Part shown: piece after piece, positions 12,490-23,485 of the stretch
How the letters are laid out: each line of letters opens with the position of its first letter
Position numbering within the stretch: position 1 is the first letter of the stretch
Assembly (NCBI RefSeq): GCF_003945595.2
Contig: NW_024104532.1
Span: 7,191,501 to 7,255,500 of the forward strand
Reading direction: 5' to 3'
From: Pipra filicauda
Lineage: Eukaryota > Chordata > Aves > Passeriformes > Pipridae
DNA length: 64,000 nt
Position numbers and translations under genes: made by a program
Notes under the pieces: model-generated
Told to the model about the DNA's origin: nothing
What the model saw: the letters and a program-made list of their open reading frames with translations, nothing else
Database searches by the model: none

Positions 12490-12690
12490 TTAGAAGCTCC
12501 CTAGCAGAACAGGGATCCCATGGAACAATGGGAGTGCTGGAATGAAGTGCCAGCAGTGGGTAACCAGGCCAGGCTGGTGTGGTACCTTCTGGCAGGGTCC
12601 CTGTCCCAGCTCCACCTTATCCCATAAGGAATCACCAGCCTGAGCTGCACGAGAGGAAAACTGAGCTCTGCGAAGGATCCCAACCAAATA
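12490..12690. other. GC-richer island of unknown origin
   Basis: About 200 bases are clearly richer in GC than both flanks and carry several CG dinucleotides. They hold compact hairpins, for example CCTTAT-CCC-ATAAGG at 12615-12629, and CCCAT/ATGGG arms near 12517-12532. Two overlapping minus-strand open frames of 65 and 82 codons cover it, but neither resembles a known protein. A fragment of an old retroelement or a transcribed exon would both fit; I cannot decide. Confidence 0.3.
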
Positions 12691-13445
12691 AATTGCAAAA
12701 CATATTTCACATGCAAATGAATTTCAATCAATTTCCAAATTAAATTCAATCAAGTTACTTCTTTCAATATTCCATACCTGTCACTTGCTATCTCCATATG
12801 TCTGCTACATTTTGTGCTCTGAACAGGTGACTGTAAACAGGAACAGGGTTTAAATACATCAGCGAGGCTGGCTGTCAGCATCAAGATGGCTTTTTAGCAA
12901 TTCCTACTCAAACCTTTTAAATCAAAACATATTTTTGGTAATTTTCATAAGTGTTTTCTTTGAAGTAAGATTCTTGTATATGAAAAAAAACTAACACAAA
13001 CCCACTACTTTTATGTGAAAAGAAATGGAAATAGTTCTGAAAAACACCCAAGCAAATTGAGAGTTTGTATTAGAGTAAATATTTCCTGGTACTCCTTAGA
13101 CCCTTGTATGTGTCAAACTTCATCTGCCTTCAGACACTATGTGTGTCCTTTTAAACAGTTTTCATTCCAGTGCAAGGGGGTTTATCTAGATTTTTCTGTA
13201 ATTTGGACAGTTTTACTTCTGAAATGGGTGTCCCAATAGCTGTCACGAGTGAGTTTGGTGTGATGAACAGCATATACAACATTTTCAGTAATGACATTTG
13301 CAAATATTCCTTCAGTGGTTTGAAAGGAAAAGGAACTCCTGCATAAAAATACCAAGGAACTCTAAACTGGGATTGGGGCTCTTGGCCATTCCAGGCAGAA
13401 TTTTCTCAGTTTCTTTCACAAATGGAATGCAACAAAATAGAAGTA

Positions 13446-13465
13446 CACATGTATAAACACATGTG
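13446..13465. repeat. Perfect 7-bp inverted repeat
   Basis: Arms CACATGT and ACATGTG enclose a six-base loop. A second small quasi-palindrome, CTGGTG-C-CACCAG, lies at 13502-13514. Confidence 0.6.
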
Positions 13466-13899
13466 CCTCTTTTTGTTGTGCTACTAAAGTCTTTGTTGTG
13501 GCTGGTGCCACCAGTTATTTCATGTTAGTAGGAAACCTGAAGACCTGATATTACAACCTTTATAATATATCTACTCCCCTTTCTGTGCTCATATTAAAGT
13601 TTGGCTCTTTGTGTATGTATGACTGAAATGAAAGTTCAAACCAGTGACTCACTGTCATAGAATAGGTTACTGGATTATTAATATTTTAACATTTTCCTTT
13701 GGCAAATATGAAAGCAATTGTAGCTAAGTATAGGACTTAGTAGAAATAAACTGCTTCTGGGTACAAGAAAGGTAATTGTTGTCTGATTATTTTGAGAGTT
13801 ACATATCAAAGGAGAGAGTAATATTTCTTATATTCTAATAGGACCTCCTTCTATATGAGTCACATTTGATCAAACTCTCTTTAGAAAAAGATTAAGTTC

Positions 13900-14300
13900 A
13901 TCTTAAATAATCATGATTTGCATATTCCTATTATGACAGCTGCATTATTCTGCAAAGTGTGCTGTGCTATTTCTATGGCTTCTGAAAACAAAAAAGGTGA
14001 ATTTCAGACTGTAAAAAAAAAATCAGAGCAACTGTTCTCAGCATGTAATTAGGCCATGCATATCATGAACATTGTTCTTGTGACTGCTTTTATAATTTTT
14101 ACATAGTTGTTTCAGAAAGGTTAAAAATTATGCATGCAGTCTTTATTATATTACACACATAATTTGGAAAAAAGCATTTCTCTGCACTAAAAATAATAAA
14201 GAAATAGATTCATTGTGTTGAGAAAAATTTATTTCTTGAGCATCAAATAATTTAATTCCTTTTTATTCTATGCAAAAAGTAATTTTATCCTAGGGGGAAA
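13900..14300. promoter_or_regulatory. Candidate conserved noncoding element
   Basis: A block of balanced but AT-rich sequence is dense in developmental transcription-factor words. It includes an octamer ATTTGCAT at 13916-13923, homeodomain-type TAATTAG near 14047 and ATGCATGC near 14132. It lacks the low-complexity tracts common elsewhere. This texture is typical of vertebrate conserved noncoding enhancers, but I cannot align it to other genomes, so the call is an impression. Confidence 0.25.
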
Positions 14301-16386
14301 TTATTGCTTAACTACTGTTATGTATTCACTGGCAGTCTCAGCCACTCAGCCAAAGATAGTTCTAAAAAGGAAGTAGAGAAAGCTGATTGAAGTGAATCCT
14401 TACACTAAATATGAAAAATAGAAGACTTAGGGCTTTATATGTTTCTTTCACAAAGAATCCATAATGTTCCTGACATTAGAAAACCATTTAAAATAGAACT
14501 GTGTGGTGATTTCATCATTGTCTTGTCATGGTTGCTTTAATGTATGACCATTTAGATGTTTATTGTGAGAACACTTAGTCATTTCCAGGATGAGCACACT
14601 TTAAAAAAACAAACAAACAACAAGTGATTCTTGGGAGGAATGAGGAAATTAATCTTAAATGGTTTTACCCATTATTTATTTTGGTTTTGTTATAGTTAGA
14701 TTAGGTTTAATAACTGGAGGATGGATGAGGGGATGGCTGAACTGTTTTTAAGTAGAAACAATTTTCCTGGCTTGTTGTCATGCTGGGATATCCCAGATTC
14801 CTGCAGCTGAGACTGCTTCCAAGTCCTGGTCCTGGAGATGGCATTTAATATATCAGTAGGGATTGTACCAGTCAGGTGCAAAAATGGATGTAGATGGGAC
14901 TTTTCCAGGCTCACGTTACTTCCTTTAGGTTGTACAGTAAAATTGTATTGCGTGTACTTGTGTAGGACTTACGGGGTGTTACTCAAATACTTATTGGAGT
15001 CCTGGTGCAGGTCATTAGTTTTTCCCCTCATTCCCTGCATCAGAACATGAGTGAGACTTGTTTCCATCTATGCCGAATATCTGAGGATATGGGTTGCCAG
15101 AGAAACCATTCCCAAGGATCATTATTTAACGTGGGTGTTCCAGTGTGCTTATGTGTAATACTGATGGGATCGATGTGAGCTGTGTGTCTGAGCAGTATCT
15201 TTACCACAGAAACTGCATCTATCCAGGCTAGAAAACTAGGCAGAGAAAAGGAGATGTTTGTACGTTAACACGTGCAATGTATACAGGAAAGCAGTATAAC
15301 ATGCAGAGACATGGTATAAAACTTAGTTGTACAGCACATTATGGAGTAATAGTGCTGGAAGAGAGGTAAAAGGATAGATAGAAATAAAAGGTGAGATGGA
15401 AACACTAAGGATTTGTCAACCTTAATCACTGCCATAACATGAATGAAAAAAGAGCCAAGCTATTTTTAAGAATAATATACTCTGGTAAAGGGCCCAAAAA
15501 AGTTGATGGAAGCAAAGAACCCAACTTGGTTTTGGAATCTGATGTTTATGAACAGGATTATATGTTATAGTTTGTCTTTGTTGATCCAGTTCTGTGTTTA
15601 TGTGTACCAATAAAATCTGTTTGGATTTAGTTTTTTTTCCAGTATCCTTCCCAGGAATATCATCACATTTCATTGCTTACTTAGAGCTTGAAAAAGCAAG
15701 TTGTACGCAGATACTGTAGGTATCGATCTTGCTTGAGATGGAAATAAAATGGACTTAATAAGCCAATTTTTCCATCTCTATATTGAAAAATCTAATTTTT
15801 GGAGTTAGTAGTAGTATACCAGTTGCCAAAAGCGAACTCTTATTCTCCAGTCCTGTTCACTACTGAAGAGGCTGCCTGGATAAACAGGCTTCATCCTGTC
15901 ATGAAATCATAATATGCATTATGACATTATATTTTGTTGTCATGGAAGCAGTAGCAGTGATATTCTTGATTCTGATGTGAATCTTAACAAGTCTTTTACT
16001 GGCCATCAAGTTCCAACCTGAGAGGCAGGTTCTTGCCTGTTATCCATTCCCCTTCAGAGAGCCTGTCAGTCATTCATTACCAGGTCGTATATCTGATAGA
16101 AACCAGCAATCCCACTAACCTTCACAGCTTTACACACTTTCTACTCTCATTACCGTGTTCAGGTGACTAGAAAAATCAGTTAAAGGAGCTTCTGCCATTA
16201 GCACAGGTGTTTTGTGGGCAGGGATATTTCAGGGAATAATCTTACGTGATTTCTCTACAGAGGAATTGTGGTGAATCCTTGAGTCTGTGAGATTTGAAAT
16301 AGAGTGGTTTACATGTTTTATTGTTGGCACTTATAAAACACAGGCATTGCATAGGTGACAAAAATTGGATTTGTTTTCTCTTATAG
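14301..16386. other. Unique noncoding DNA
   Basis: No gene or interspersed repeat was recognised. An A/C-rich tract lies near 14602-14622. Open frames here (70-83 codons) are unconvincing. Confidence 0.6.
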
Positions 16387-16457
16387 GCACCACTGAATCT
16401 TTGTTCTCTCTACTGGTTCTACAGCAGAGCTATGGCTGCACCTTTGAGATGCAGTAG
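16387..16457 (+). other. Possible splice-flanked 71-bp mini-exon
   Basis: A strong acceptor (TTTTCTCTTATAG, ending 16386) and a good donor (GTAG then GTGAGA, with the exon ending at 16457) enclose 71 bases. They are open in frame 1, encoding a segment that includes LNLCSLYWFYSRAMAAPL. Chance splice-site pairs are frequent in 64 kb, and no partner exon was found. An exon of a long noncoding transcript is as likely as a coding one. Confidence 0.15.
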
Positions 16458-19400
16458 GTGAGAAGACATTTCACTCAACTCCCAGTGTTCAGTGCAGATT
16501 TGTATTTTCCTCTTGGTTTGATTACAAGAAGAAATCTCCCAGTAAAGATAATTCTTGAAAATCTCTACTTTTCCAAACATTTTTCCTCATCATGCCTATG
16601 AATTTCATGTGGCTGTACAACTGCAATGGGAACCCAGCATTCACCATCCTTCTCTCAAAGCTGTTAAAGCATTCTGTTCAGACAAATAGCATGAATGCAC
16701 CCCTGTTCACACAGGTTATTAGTGTTTCTGGGATGTGTGTGAATCCCAAGCTTTGGCTATGTCTTGTTGCCTGCCCTAGCTAACCTTGTTCTGTCAATCT
16801 GCTCCCAGCACCAACACAGAGCTGTTCTTGGCAGATGGCACAGAGCATGACTGTGAGAATGTGCTTCCCTCCTATCCCCCTGCTGACCCTCTGCACTAGT
16901 AGGAGTTCTGCTTAAATAATTCATGGCAAACTAACAGAGATTTCTCTTTCAATTTTTTTTTTTTTTATTGTTTAATCCAGAAAGCTATTGACATATCAGG
17001 GTGTTCAAGTCTTTAACCTGCATCCAGAAAAGCCATTAGAATATTGGGCTCACACAAAGCTGCTGTGGAGCATTACAATTTGATTTTGATGGCTAGGTAA
17101 ATTTAGGTTTGGAGATCATGTCTAACGGGGTCTGAATGCCACTGGAATCCTGACAGTCTGTACTTTCCTACAGACAATATCAGACCAGGAAGGCTGGTGG
17201 AGTTTAGGCCAGCCAAATCTAAGTTGTTCCATTAAAGAGCTCCATCATTCATTCATCACTGTGATCTTGGCAGAGAGGGGTTGTATATTTTACTATTTGA
17301 TAAGTTGAAAGCTAGAAACATTTGTAGTTTTTGGATTTTGACTGTCAAAATGTTCTGGCAATACAGGATGAGTTATTACTGTTTTGCTGGGGTTTTTGGT
17401 TTGAGGAAACATAAACATTTTGCATATTTGAAGGAAATTCATAAATAGAAAATGCAAAGCGATTTTTATATCACTTTCAGATAAGAGCAAGTTCAGTTGT
17501 TATTAAAAAAAACCCAAACAAATTCAGCACAGCACTTAAACACATGTTTAAGTAATTTTAAAGGCAGTAGAAATTCCGCATGTGTTCTGTCCATTTAAAT
17601 CCTAATTTCACAAATGAATGTGTGTATAATGCTGTGTGCAAGCAGGATCCTAGGTTAGGTCTAAACTACGAAAAAGGTAAATAAGTATAGTGAGAAGGTT
17701 TACATTGTTTGTGCTGGCAAAAGAACCACTGAGTACATGGTTACACTGGCAAAACTAAGCTTTACTCACAAGAGCTTATTTCCTCCAGAAGCCATGATTT
17801 CACTTGGTGGTAATGTGCACAGCTATGGAGAGAGGAAAATTCCAGCCAAGAGTGTCTGGGCAGGATGGCATACTTTTACTGCTACACCACCAAATCCTTC
17901 CACTGTAGTTTCTCTGTTGTAGACCTTGTGAAGGCTCCAAAAACTGGGTTCATTGAGGCTTAGGTCTCCTGGCGATCTGTAAAGAAGGAATTTTGTCTAC
18001 TTTTACCTTTTCAAACCCCGTGCGCTGCTTGTTCTTGACACTCAAAATATGGGGACCGATGTACAATCTCTTTACTGTTGATGAATTTTCTTCCTCCAAG
18101 GCCAGGCAAGGAAGTTTGAGCTTCAGTAGAAAACACATTTGCTATTAAGCTGCAAGAAGCTGAAAATTGGAGTTGTTACAGAAATTGCATCCTATGTTAC
18201 CAAAAAATGTTTAGCTCCACCATGTGATAACCCTTAAACATAATGGTTGCTGCTAATTGTAGGGGAGTGTGACTGTCAGCTTAGAAATAACTTGCTGAAA
18301 CAAAAGTTAGTTTTATTCTTTAGGGAATGTATATTGGAGTTCATCATCCCTCGTGACTCCAAAGGTGTTCACCACACTTTTGTTTAGGTTATTAACTAGA
18401 TTGTTTCTCTAACACATATTTTGCTTCTCTTTAGGACCTGAGGAATAGGTGTTATGCATGAGTGTGTATCTTTGTCCAGTGAAATCAGTTTGTCTAGTGA
18501 AGTATCTTATTTCTTTTCACAATTCTGTCTGTGTTTAAACCATCACAGATACAACAACACAGCAATTCTGGTTACTTGAGTGCAAGGATGTACTCAGAAT
18601 GGGAAATTCTTTATAATTTTCTGCTTTGGATCTGCCCAGAAATAGTTATATTCATATTACACATAAAATTATTAAGGTTTATAGTTAAGGGTGCAGAAAG
18701 CAATACTATATCAAAGGCCCTGAATTCCAAATACATATTCTTCTTTTATGAATGGACAACTTACCACAGTTCTTCAGGTGTTTCATGCTTTCCTGCACTT
18801 TCAAGTTCAATCTTACTAGTGTATTGTGCCCTTTTCTTTTAAATCCATACAGAACTGAGATTCTCTTTTAAGAATGTAATAATAACCAGAAAGTAGCAAT
18901 TTCACAACCATATATTAAACTCACACGACAGTCTAAATACAGTCCATTATTTTGCACGAGTGTGCCATTACAATGGGATGCAGAGTGTAACTGTACTCCC
19001 ACAATTACAAAGCCATATCAAAACTCACTTGATGCTCACACTTCTCATAATATTAAGTGGAGGAATTGATTGAATGTGCTTTCATAAAGGCATAATAACC
19101 ACAAAAGTAGTTAAAGCTTCATATGATCAACATTCCCAATACAAATGACAGTTCACTAAAATGTAATCCTACTATTTCTAAGGGCAGGTTCTTTCCTTCT
19201 TTATTTTCCCTCACCATTTTTGACTTCTACAGGATGAAATAATTCATGTTCTGCACAGACTTATCAAGAATAAGATATACTAAAGGAATATAAGTCTCCA
19301 ATCCAAAATCTTTAAAAATATTGTGGCTTAATAAGTATTAAATAGAACAACAGCATTTGAACACTTTGAATCCATGCCATCCTTTTGGTATTATGAGTGG

Positions 19401-19867
19401 CACTGATGTAACAGGAGATGCTCTGGTAGTATAAAGGCACTGTATCTACTTGGAAGTACAAAAGCAGATAAACTGCACCCTTGAGAGGCAATGAAACACG
19501 TGCTAGGGCAGAATAAATATGCTTTGGAAAGGGTACAGTGTATAATTCCCCCTTTCTTATTCTCTTGTTTGTCTTCCTTACAATGCCTCTTTTTGAAGGA
19601 GGAAAAAGGAAAAGAAATTTTATTTTTTTTTAAAAAACTGGTTTCCCCTTTTACAGCATAGAGGTTTTGTGGGGAAAAATGAAGCATGGAAAGAGATACA
19701 GTGATAACAGCCAAGGGCATTTTGTATTGCGTTTGGCAATGTTGTATATTTAAAAAAAAAAAAAGAACCTGAAAAATCTTTGGAGTGAACAATAAAAGCT
19801 TTTATTAAGACAGGTGATCCTTCTCTCATCAAAAAGGGTTTTGTTTCTTTACCTGACATCTTCCTCA
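16458..19867. other. Unique noncoding DNA
   Basis: No gene was seen. A poly-T run of about 15 lies near 16953-16967. At 17534-17553 is a near-perfect 20-bp palindrome with 9-bp arms (ACTTAAACA and TGTTTAAGT). The sequence is otherwise AT-rich and featureless. Confidence 0.6.
17534..17553. repeat. 20-bp near-perfect palindrome
   Basis: Arms ACTTAAACA and TGTTTAAGT are separated only by CA, which suits a dimeric DNA-binding protein or a small cruciform. No known site is recognised. Confidence 0.5.
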
Positions 19868-19960
19868 GGGTCTTCTCAGACATGTGATCCTTATATAAAA
19901 GTGAAATAAGTAGTTTGTCACAGCTCCACGGGGTCTTTGAGAAGACCCATAGTCTGAGAG
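19868..19960. repeat. Overlapping inverted repeats with alternative pairing
   Basis: GGGTCTTCTC at 19868-19877 can pair with GAGAAGACCC at 19939-19948 (10 bp). The latter arm's AAGACCC also pairs locally with GGGTCTT at 19931-19937 across a four-base loop. TCTCAGAC at 19874-19881 pairs with GTCTGAGA at 19953-19960. The pairings share bases and exclude one another. Confidence 0.6.
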
Positions 19961-20875
19961 CTCAAAGTGAACTCTCTGTTCCTCTCAAGACTTCCTTTTC
20001 AATTCCCAAATGTCATAGCTGGTTTTCTTTAACCATTGAGGTCTTTCCTGGTATAATAGAACTTTCCAGTATGGGATTCCCTCTGGAAGTGAATCCATGC
20101 CATGGATTGCTGTGCTGGTGGATTGTTAGTCTTGACCATGTATTCAGCATTCAGCCCTTCAAGTGTAATCATCAGTCATAAAAAGGGTTGTAGGGAGTAG
20201 CTCTTATGGAAATAATTTGATTAGCATTTTGAACTCTTTGGACTTCTCATTCACTTATACTTAACCACGCACATGCTTGATTGCAAACAACTGATAGTAG
20301 ACCTTCGTGTCATAATAGATCCTTCACTTTTATTCAAGATTTACTACAGTACAACTAAACCAGGCTGAAAGTTTTATTTGAAGAGACATCTCTAACCTGA
20401 AACCCAGAAACTAAAAAAACCCCACCTAGTATAGTCTCATGATCTGCCCTTGATTCGCCTATTTTAGTAGTTTGACATGTCTATGTACTTATATACTGTG
20501 ATGTTATGAACTTTATTGAAAAAAAGAAGAGGATCGATTTTTGTTCAGCCACTGTGCTGCTTGATACTTCATTGGAAATGAAAGTATGCATAGAATGGGA
20601 GAGTCTCTTTGCAGTGTTAAAAACTGTGTTTTAAGTGTTAAACTTTCCTAACTATCACCCAGGTAAATGAACATGCTCCCAGCCCCCCAAAACAGTGACA
20701 AACAGGATGTAGTTTTTTAACATGGGTTTTCATGTAGCAAAGGTCTGGGATTTTGTTTGTGTAGTTGTGTTTCTTACTAAATCATTCTTAATGGTATTCT
20801 TTGTCACAAAAACTTTGTTGCTATTTATGTGCTTCTAAAGTTTAGAAAAAGATCCCGCCATGTTTCAACCAAAGT

Positions 20876-20913
20876 AAAAAAAAAAACACAAACAAAAAAA
20901 ACCCCAACCAAAC
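20876..20913. repeat. A/C-only low-complexity tract
   Basis: Thirty-eight consecutive bases are A or C, mixing poly-A with CAAA, CCCC and CCAA words. Confidence 0.85.
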
Positions 20914-21530
20914 TGCAAAGAACAGAGAATATGAAGGACATAAATTTGATCAAGAAACAGCAAAGATTACCAACAGCTGGCATTAATAGTTGGCTAAACT
21001 GTTGCCTCAAATAGAATTTCTGAGGCTGTTTAATAAATGATTGAAGTGAAAGCTGTCATAATGCACCCATCCCTTCAGCACACTAGTCCTGCACTATAAT
21101 AACTACAAATAATATTAAAAGAACCTGTGGGATAGATGAGTCCTTTACTTGAATTTCTAGAACTGGACTATCAACTTTCAAAGTTTTATTCCTAACAGTT
21201 ATCTTAGAAACCATGATTTTATACCCTCAGGAAGTAGATGTTCAAGAGCAATCATCACTGGTACTGTTGGGATGCCTGTTGTAATGGGAATATGGAAAAT
21301 AATTTGCTGTAATAAAGAAGGCTAGGTTTGAGGACTCTAGAATTCTGCAAGCTTGCTGGTGTGATGAGGAGGTTTCGAGGAATTATCTGTCATTGTATTT
21401 AGAAAAGAATTAAAAATGGTGTTGCAGTAGGTCTTCCTGAATGTTGGAAGGAGCTCGTAGGGTCTGCCTTCTGTGTGTGTGTGTTCTGGATTAAGTGAAA
21501 ATGCAAAATCCGGTATTTTAACAAACAGTG

Positions 21531-21611
21531 AAAACAAACCCCGAAACAAACAAAACCAAAACCCCCAAAACAACAACAAATAACACACACCCCCCTAAAA
21601 TAAAACAAACC
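21531..21611. repeat. A/C-rich low-complexity tract
   Basis: About 81 bases consist almost only of A and C, with one G and three T. They mix AAAC, CCAA, CAA and CA units. The longest tract of its kind in the window, it makes the minus-strand open frames here rich in Phe, Gly, Cys and Val. Confidence 0.85.
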
Positions 21612-22423
21612 TATTGACAGTATATCTTTAGCATAAATAAGCATTAAACTATGCAACACAATTTAATGACCTTATTTCTCAACCTGATTTCTGTGGGGCT
21701 CTTCTGGAACCCTTAATCAGGTTGCCAGGTGAGATTCCTTGTGGGAAGAGAGCTCCAACTCTCCTCGTGGGTTGTCTCAAAGCAATCTCCAGGAGTATTC
21801 ATGCCACAGAGTGTATTTCCACCTTTTATACCGTAGGTTTGTGTTGAAATTAGAGGAAGGTACGAGGTTTGTGCTGACTCAGGCTCCCCACAGAGCCTTT
21901 TCTGAGCAGAGATGGTAATTGACTGTCAATACGGAGTGCATTAAAATAATTTTTTCCTAATCTTCACAATAAATCTAACTAGTCACTGGTAAACTTTGAT
22001 CTCCTGTAGAGGATTTTCATAATTTTGTCATCTAAAGTGAATTTGTCTTTGAAAATATAGTAATACCTTCAGGTCAGAATAAGACGCTGCAGAAAGCAAA
22101 GGCTGTCAGCTCAAATAAAATGTAGATGGTAAACAAATGAAAAATACAGATGCAAACCAGAGATGTGTACATTTTTAAAAAGTTTACTTTTGTTATTTCA
22201 TCTGACATTTCACTGAATGTCACTAAGAGTGAATAAACAAACTAATGAGGTTTTAGCTAAATCTCTGCAAACAAGTTGTGAATTAAAAAAAAAAAAAAAT
22301 TGCTCATCCCTTAATCCCTGACTTCCTATTTTGGGACTGTTCAAGTGTCTCCTAGTTTGCAGTGTTGCAGTGCATTCATTCAACATGTGATTGGCACCAA
22401 AGGCATAAAATTCTGATTAACAA

Positions 22424-22441
22424 TTTTTTTTTTTTTTTTTT
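22424..22441. repeat. Poly-T run (18)
   Basis: This is one of the longest pure homopolymers in the window. Similar runs occur at 35902-35918 (17) and 53481-53497 (17). Confidence 0.95.
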
Positions 22442-23461
22442 GCATCTCACCTCCTCCCAGTTTGAACTTGGAATCTCCTCCATGCACAGACCACTAATGA
22501 GGAAATCCTTGCTTAGGAATTCAATGCAGAATGAGAGATTTTTTTTTTTTCTTTTGCATAATGTCTGCTTTGAAGTCAGACAGTCCAAGAAAGTGATTGA
22601 TCTCACCCAAGTTCATAACTTTTTCAAAGTACTGCCGATATCATTAAATTTTAATTAACCCTTTGAGCTCCTTCTATGATGTAAAGATGAGGAAACATCA
22701 AAGGCTTGTGTGTTAGAGCAACAGTGAAATCTTTTGAGCTGGCTTAGCCTTTTTGAGGAAATCTAAGCTGCAAAATATTCCAGTTCCATAGTCAGCTCAA
22801 TTCTAGTTACTACCCTGCTCAGTGTTAGGGGAGGGAAAGCAGTTGTTACATCCTCAGCTGGGGCTATTTATATACTGTCGTGCTAAACCCATCTTCCTGG
22901 AAACGTTCTTCATACTCAGAGAAGTTAGACTGTCTTAAAGTAAATGAATAGAATACAAAACCTTATTCTTTCTCTTTTCATTTATTCTCGCTTTAGCTGT
23001 TACTGTACTGGTTAGTTGTCTTGTGAAAATGCACTGTAGGATTTAATAGGGATTAAACAAATAATCTTCCATTAAAAATAAATAATCTAGGCTTCATTTG
23101 TTAATAAAATTGATCCTATGCAATTCCTGTTCTTGACAGGGCAATTTCACTTAAAAGCAAACTTCATACACTCCTAATTTCACAACCCCTTCTTGCAAGC
23201 AGGTGGGTGGGGACCTGCAGAAGGCTTTGAGAGGGGCTGTGCTCTTAGGACACAGCCCAATTTTACCTCTGTGCTGTGCAATTATTTATACTCTTGCGAA
23301 GTAGGCCTGAATTCTGAACCAACTGCACATTATGGCACAGAAATCCTTAGAGCCCAGAGCAGCAATAAGGAGTTTTTTGCTGCTTGGGTCAAAAGACAAG
23401 GCCTGGATGGAGGAACGCTCTGGTGATACAGAAAAGGCTGGGATGAGAGAGCAAGGTGAGC

Positions 23462-23485
23462 AGGAGGAGGAAAGAGAAAAGGAAA
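23462..23485. repeat. Polypurine tract
   Basis: Twenty-four consecutive purines lie inside a longer purine-biased stretch. Such tracts can form triplex DNA. Confidence 0.7.

Noticed and set aside
19391..19883. 133- and 87-codon minus-strand open frames
   Set aside because: They overlap in different frames, contain poly-Phe and poly-Lys from homopolymers, and match nothing known.
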